Assembly: GCF_001418205.1 (NCBI RefSeq)
Contig: NZ_LIQF01000005.1
Span: 226,275-290,274 of the forward strand
Direction: 5' to 3'
Source of the DNA: Marinomonas fungiae
Lineage (GTDB): Bacteria > Pseudomonadota > Gammaproteobacteria > Pseudomonadales > Marinomonadaceae
DNA length: 64,000 bases
Shown here: positions 60,222 through 64,000 of the stretch, piece after piece
Position numbering within the stretch: the stretch's first letter is position 1
Layout of the letters: the number at the start of each line of letters is the position of its first letter
Notes under the pieces: model-generated
Told to the model about the DNA's origin: nothing
Seen by the model: the letters and a program-made list of their open reading frames with translations, nothing else
Databases searched by the model: none
Program-made: the position numbers and the translations under genes

Positions 60222-60902
60222 TCAAATTTTCCCATCTCTTATGCTAAATGCTAGTGAATATAGTTTCTCCATAGTTTGAGCTCCAACTCCTTTAACAGAT
60301 GAAAATTGATTTAATTGATTTAATTGATAAAATTTAGCGCCCTCCATAGCCGACAACAATATCATCAAACTTTTTTTACTAATATTAGAAACTTTAGAAA
60401 CATATTCAATATCATGTTCATGAAAAAAAGTATTGATTAACTCATAGATATCATCTTTAGAGTTTTTGTCAAAATTATATACTTCGACATGTATATCTAA
60501 GTCACTTAAGTAGGAAGTCATTATTTTTAGACTCACATCTGAATCAATCCCTCCTTTATCCGCCCCCAATAATGGAAATGCGATAGATTCAATTCCTCTT
60601 TCTTTATATGTTGAAACAAATTTTTTAAGACCCTCATGTAAATACTCTTCCTTTGAAGGGTATTTCCAATTTTTTTTAGTAGGAAAGTTTAGCACCCATT
60701 TATCTTGCGACTTATAGATCCAAAGCATTCCAATATCTATCATACCATCTGAACATAGGTCTCGATATTTTAGGAACATCTCTGGGTATCGATACCTAAA
60801 CTCTAATGCAATTCCCGCACCCATAACACCAGTACAATTAATAGTATTAACTATTGTTTGACATGACGTAGTGAAGATGTTTCCTGTCTTTATTTCAATC
60901 AT
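60222..60902 (-). CDS. darG: DarG-like antitoxin (macrodomain DNA ADP-ribosyl glycohydrolase)
   Basis: A 226-residue protein with an N-terminal macrodomain (residues 1-150): IVNTINCTGVMGAGIALEFR binds ADP-ribose, FPTKKNWKYPSKEEY follows, and PLLGADKGGID closes the site. It removes ADP-ribose from DNA made by DarT. Residues 165-226 form a short helical tail with a duplicated QLNQLNQ and a helix-hairpin-helix-like VKGVGAQTMEKL. That is much shorter than the C-terminal DarT-binding domain of classical DarG (about 345 residues total). It starts 8 bases after darT. Confidence 0.85.
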   Translation of the reverse strand: MIEIKTGNIFTTSCQTIVNTINCTGVMGAGIALEFRYRYPEMFLKYRDLCSDGMIDIGMLWIYKSQDKWVLNFPTKKNWKYPSKEEYLHEGLKKFVSTYKERGIESIAFPLLGADKGGIDSDVSLKIMTSYLSDLDIHVEVYNFDKNSKDDIYELINTFFHEHDIEYVSKVSNISKKSLMILLSAMEGAKFYQLNQLNQFSSVKGVGAQTMEKLYSLAFSIRDGKI

Positions 60903-60910
60903 AGCACACC

Positions 60911-61795
60911 TTAAAAGTACATATTTCTATCGACAATCACCTTAATCTCTGGAGCCATACACTTAACATAAACTCTCTGACTCTCATCAAAACAAATTAT
61001 ATGGCACAGACTGTTAATTTCTACCCGATCAGGTACTAGAATCTCGGCCATACGTTCACTTTTCCCATTTTCAAATGAGTTCCAATACTCAGCTTTGATA
61101 CAGTCCCAGTTAATTTCGCCCAAACAGTCGAGAGAGCTAAAAAACTTAGTATTATTTTTTGCTGCATTACCATTAGTGAAAATTGCCCCCTCCCTAAATA
61201 GTAGATCATTACTAAAAACCAAAATAATAATACCATGCTGCTTATACCTATTAACAAACAACATAGGGTTTTTAGGATTAAAGTAAAAAGGAACATAATC
61301 ATGAATTACTTTTCCGTAAATCGGGTCTTTTCTATTCCTTCGTCCATTAACATCTTTATTATCAATTCTTTCAGAAACATAGCTATTATTATGTGGAAGC
61401 AATCCATGCTCTAGCACCATAGATAAATTTTCAACATCAGTCATATGATATAAAAAATCAATCCCATATAAATCTATTTTATCTTTATTTTTATCTTTAC
61501 AATCAACCCCAAAAGACTCACCAAGCAAAAGCTCCCATGCTTCTAATTTTTCTTTTTTTTCAGATTCATATATTTTTTTTACTTCTTCCCTTTCCCTTCT
61601 ATTTTCCTCATCTCTCCTTTTTTTTCTATATTCCCTTTCCCTTCTATTTTCCTCATCTCTCCTTTTTTTTCTTTCCTCTTCTTTTACTCTTTTCTTTTCT
61701 CTCTCCATTGGTTCTTTCCAGCCATATATATAAGCCCAAAAAACACATAAGAAAGACATCGAAACTACAATTATAATTTTTAAAATAATATCCAT
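60911..61795 (-). CDS. darT: DarT-like DNA ADP-ribosyltransferase toxin with membrane anchor
   Basis: A 294-residue toxin (ATG 61795; a TTG at 61843 just after the HNH gene is also possible). The catalytic part (about residues 110-290) has FLYHMTDVENLSMVLEHGLL, DPIYGKVIHDYVPFYFNPKN, the ARTT-loop FTNGNAAKNN and AEILVPD with the catalytic Glu, all DarT/DUF4433 hallmarks. Unusually, the N-terminus is a hydrophobic helix (IIIVVSMSFLCVFWAYIYG) followed by a 60-residue highly charged helix containing two copies of RKKRRDEENRREREY. Classical DarT begins at the LYH segment and has neither. It modifies thymidine in ssDNA to stop phage replication (family knowledge). Confidence 0.83.
   Translation of the reverse strand: MDIILKIIIVVSMSFLCVFWAYIYGWKEPMEREKKRVKEEERKKRRDEENRREREYRKKRRDEENRREREEVKKIYESEKKEKLEAWELLLGESFGVDCKDKNKDKIDLYGIDFLYHMTDVENLSMVLEHGLLPHNNSYVSERIDNKDVNGRRNRKDPIYGKVIHDYVPFYFNPKNPMLFVNRYKQHGIIILVFSNDLLFREGAIFTNGNAAKNNTKFFSSLDCLGEINWDCIKAEYWNSFENGKSERMAEILVPDRVEINSLCHIICFDESQRVYVKCMAPEIKVIVDRNMYF
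61586..61672 (-). repeat. 45-nt tandem duplication inside darT
   Basis: Two identical 42-nt blocks (61586-61627 and 61631-61672) at a 45-nt period encode the 15-residue repeat RKKRRDEENRREREY within the charged coiled-coil linker. Polypurine on the coding strand, so prone to expansion or contraction. Confidence 0.85.
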
Positions 61796-61851
61796 ATAAA
61801 AAACGACTACATATATATAAAATCCAATAATTATTTCATACAATAAATAAC

Positions 61852-62994
61852 TTACCGTACCCTAGCCACTAGATCATCAATTTGACTTAATGCATGACGC
61901 ATACTGTATACTTTCCAACCAAACTTTGTTGCTTGAACTGCATCCTCTTTATCTACTGCAACTCCAACTTTTTTCAGTGGCCACGCAAGCTCTAACTCAG
62001 CAATAACTCGCCCACCTTGATTTTGAACTTCCTCACCAACTGCTGGCAGATGAACTTGGTAGCGCTCGAGCAGATCAATAACACCGTGCATGCCTGGATC
62101 AGCTAAGTCATAGACATCTCTCCAGTTCTCTTTAAAGTTAATTCCCTGCTCTTTTCTTAAATGGTTAATCTGCTGTGTTTGTTCATGAGGAACAAACATA
62201 TGATTATGATTAGGCTGTTTACGGTGACAGTCACAACATAATGCTCTTAAGTTCGTCTCACTGTTATCAGACTTAACACCATTTACATGATGTACATGCA
62301 ATAATCTTTTATTAAAACTTAAATCCAGTCCGCACTGCTGGCATTGATAGTTAACTTGTTCGCGTATTTTCTTCGATATAACTTCCCAATCATCGCTATA
62401 AGCATTAGATGACTTTTCAGCAATACCGGATGGCATAAACTTAAAGAAAGAGCTATAGGTATCGAAGAAATCAGCCATATTGAAAATTTTGACAAAATCA
62501 CGTCTAGCAATCCCTCTTGGTAAAGAGGCAAATTTCTTATAGTTAATACTTTCTAAACAATATTGGCAGACGTTGAGCTGGGCTTCCCCTTCAACTAGTT
62601 GATTAACAATCGTATCCATACCGGATACACTAAAAACACCGTCAATTCTATTGGTGACTACATATCGCTCAAAGCGTCCAGCTCTTCGCATTTCTGCCAG
62701 TTTTTGACATTCCGCAATATGAAACCTATTACCTTTAGAGCCATCCTTTATAACACTATGAATTTTGTTCCCATAACTATGATCTTTTATATATAGTAAG
62801 ACCTGACGACCTTGATAACTCGCTAGCCCTGTATCAAAATCAATCTCTTGAAAGTTGACTTCAATCCCTTCATCTAATTGCTTATCGATAGGTTCAATTG
62901 GAATGATTTCATCAGTGAACTCAATCTTAATTGACTGAGCTCCCATCTTTTTGACAGCCATATCCAGTGCGGAAAAATCTACATCAAGTTTCAT
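61852..62994 (-). CDS. zorE: ZorE-like HNH endonuclease of a type II Zorya system
   Basis: A 380-residue nuclease. The HNH site lies around residues 215-260: CQQCGLDL, HVHHVNGVKSDNSETNLRAL and CCDCHRKQ provide two zinc CxxC pairs and the catalytic HH-N-H. The N-terminal 150 residues have no recognised motif, and an internal CQYCLE is also present. ATG 62994 follows the zorB stop directly (TAGATG). The order MotB-like gene then HNH gene is that of type II Zorya (zorA-zorB-zorE). It would cut or nick DNA after ZorAB senses infection. Confidence 0.75.
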   Translation of the reverse strand: MKLDVDFSALDMAVKKMGAQSIKIEFTDEIIPIEPIDKQLDEGIEVNFQEIDFDTGLASYQGRQVLLYIKDHSYGNKIHSVIKDGSKGNRFHIAECQKLAEMRRAGRFERYVVTNRIDGVFSVSGMDTIVNQLVEGEAQLNVCQYCLESINYKKFASLPRGIARRDFVKIFNMADFFDTYSSFFKFMPSGIAEKSSNAYSDDWEVISKKIREQVNYQCQQCGLDLSFNKRLLHVHHVNGVKSDNSETNLRALCCDCHRKQPNHNHMFVPHEQTQQINHLRKEQGINFKENWRDVYDLADPGMHGVIDLLERYQVHLPAVGEEVQNQGGRVIAELELAWPLKKVGVAVDKEDAVQATKFGWKVYSMRHALSQIDDLVARVR

Positions 62995-63684
62995 CTATAA
63001 ACCTTCAATAATCTTACGAATCTGAATATCAGCGTTAGTAATGACTCGGAAAGATACACGACGTGATTTTTCTTTATTTTCAGTACCATCAAAATTGAAC
63101 TTAAGATGAGAAGATGCAAGACCAACTGCCGCAAAGGAAGACTTGATCCAAGCTTGCTGCTCTTCTGAAAGAGCATCCAGGAAATAGGCATACTTTAAAA
63201 CAGACTGAGTTCGATCTTGAGAGAGGTTCATATTTAAAAAATAAGCATCATTTGGCTTTGTATCCGCCGCCCATTCAGATGATGTATGGCCTTCTATTCT
63301 GACTTCATCAATACTATCTTTATAGGCATTAAGCACCAATAAATAGCGGGGAATAAATTCAGATAGAATACTTTCAAACTCAGGCTTTAAGCTACTTTCA
63401 CCCGTCGAAAATAAAACTTCTGGCGAGTTAAACTGAAAAGCTAGTGTCTCTTGATCTATAGATGCTTTCCACCTACCTAAGTCTGTCTCAAACTCTTTTG
63501 TTAAGGCTTCATAAATAGCTACTTGGTTTTCTTGGTAAGCTACTGCAACATCTTTAATTTTGTCCCTCTCAATAGAAACGTGTCGCATGAAGGCAATGGC
63601 AATGAATAAAAATACCATCATCAATCCTGCCATCAAATCAGAGACCGTTAAGGAACATGCGATTAAGTTGGCAACATGAGACAA
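62995..63684 (-). CDS. zorB: ZorB-like MotB/OmpA-domain protein, N-terminus disturbed
   Basis: About 229 residues. A single transmembrane helix near the N-terminus carries the MotB-type Asp in LTVSDLMAGLMMVFLF, then a helical linker and an OmpA-like peptidoglycan-binding domain (EVRIEGHTSSEWA, NLSQDRTQSVLKYA, SRRVSFRV). It forms the stator-like ZorAB complex. The frame runs up to about 63699, with only a TTG at 63684 and an ATG at 63677 in another phase, so the true start has been lost or replaced at the junction with the IS5 element. ZorA is absent. Confidence 0.72.
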   Translation of the reverse strand: MSHVANLIACSLTVSDLMAGLMMVFLFIAIAFMRHVSIERDKIKDVAVAYQENQVAIYEALTKEFETDLGRWKASIDQETLAFQFNSPEVLFSTGESSLKPEFESILSEFIPRYLLVLNAYKDSIDEVRIEGHTSSEWAADTKPNDAYFLNMNLSQDRTQSVLKYAYFLDALSEEQQAWIKSSFAAVGLASSHLKFNFDGTENKEKSRRVSFRVITNADIQIRKIIEGL

Positions 63685-64000
63685 TCTTGCCGACTTAAAT
63701 TAACTGTGACTCCTACCCTGCATGAACCAGCTCTCCTTCGCCGATACCGAATTTACCAGCAAACGCCGCAAAACCCGCAAAGAGCTTTTCCTTGCTCGAA
63801 TGAATGGACTGATTCCATGGCAGCAGCTTGAAGCTCAAATTGAACCCTTCTACCCCAAAGCTGGCAATGGTCGACGTCCATATCCTCTCGCTACCATGCT
63901 GCGTATTCACTTTATGCAGAACTGGTACAACATGAGTGATCCTGCGATGGAAGATGCTCTCTACGAGATAACCTCAATGCGGCTGTTTGCAGGCTTATCA
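63678..64000 (+). mobile_element. IS5-family insertion sequence, left part
   Basis: The element's left end is somewhere in 63660-63720; GAGACAATCTTGCC at about 63678 is a possible inverted-repeat start. It contains the transposase gene from 63722 and continues past the right edge. It interrupts the Zorya operon between zorB and the missing zorA. Confidence 0.7.
63722..64000 (+). CDS. IS5-family transposase, 3' end outside window
   Basis: ATG 63722 opens [20 protein letters not shown], then [40 protein letters not shown] and [20 protein letters not shown]. This is the typical N-terminal domain of IS5-type DDE transposases. The frame is open to base 64000. The catalytic DDE part lies outside. 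Confidence 0.9.
   Translation, partial: MNQLSFADTEFTSKRRKTRKELFLARMNGLIPWQQLEAQIEPFYPKAGNGRRPYPLATMLRIHFMQNWYNMSDPAMEDALYEITSMRLFAGLS

Larger units (their letters stand above)
48224..64000. mobile_element. Integrative genomic (defence) island, right end outside window
   Basis: Bounded on the left by the tRNA-Val fragment. It contains XRE, xis-like and tyrosine integrase genes (53662-55444) and a dense row of anti-phage modules (McrBC-like, pPIWI-like, DRT2, DarTG, Zorya). The genes from 58.8 to 63.7 kb are visibly more AT-rich than the catabolic half. No conjugation or phage structural genes are seen. The 48272-48705 stretch holds no recognisable gene, only AT-rich DNA next to the scar. Confidence 0.75.

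Noticed and set aside
1..64000. CRISPR arrays
   Set aside because: No series of regularly spaced direct repeats and no cas gene; the only tandem repeat seen is the two-copy duplication inside darT.

Overview
The window looks like the chromosome of a marine gammaproteobacterium. Gene content and style (TRAP and tripartite-tricarboxylate transporters, a full homoprotocatechuate pathway, moderate GC) suggest a Marinomonas-like Oceanospirillales member, but that is inference. It has two very different parts.

(1) 1-46.2 kb is an aromatic and aromatic-amine catabolic supercluster. It opens with a vanillin/coniferyl-alcohol-type oxidation operon (ALDH-SDR-ALDH) and a porin, then a LysR-RidA-PhzF-Gate-protein group containing a decayed second RidA gene. 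The core (9.7-21.7 kb) is a 4-hydroxyphenylacetate/homoprotocatechuate meta-cleavage pathway. A leftward operon hpaE-hpaF-dctPQM-hpaD is divergent from a LuxR-type regulator and from hpaG1-hpaG2-hpaH-hpaI, followed by the AraC activator hpaA and a second hpaD-like operon. Around it lie two-component 4-HPA 3-hydroxylase genes of the Acinetobacter C2/C1 type, a divergent 3-hydroxybenzoate-4-monooxygenase-like FAD enzyme, an hpaR (MarR) repressor, an amine-oxidation trio (OCD-like, RidA, DAO), an AraC-MFS-amidase-outer-membrane-channel group and a TctABC transporter with ALDH and UspA. A palindrome, TTAACATGTTAA, recurs at five promoters (one near-copy makes six) and ties the dispersed operons into one probable HpaR regulon.

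(2) 46.2-48.3 kb is a junction. It holds a cytoplasmic chemoreceptor whose CZB domain is cut off by an in-frame amber codon, a region with a possible structured RNA, tRNA-Val, tRNA-Asp, and a 48-nt copy of the 3' part of tRNA-Val. That copy is the expected scar of a tyrosine-recombinase island.

(3) 48.3-64 kb is a defence island. It carries a coiled-coil McrB/McrC-like pair; an XRE-xis-integrase module with one unknown gene; a 5'-truncated pPIWI-RE-like gene joined to an IS66 remnant; a DRT2-type reverse transcriptase with a structured upstream RNA region; a DarT-DarG toxin-antitoxin pair whose toxin has a membrane anchor and an internally duplicated charged helix; and the zorB-zorE end of a type II Zorya system broken by an IS5-family element that runs off the right edge.
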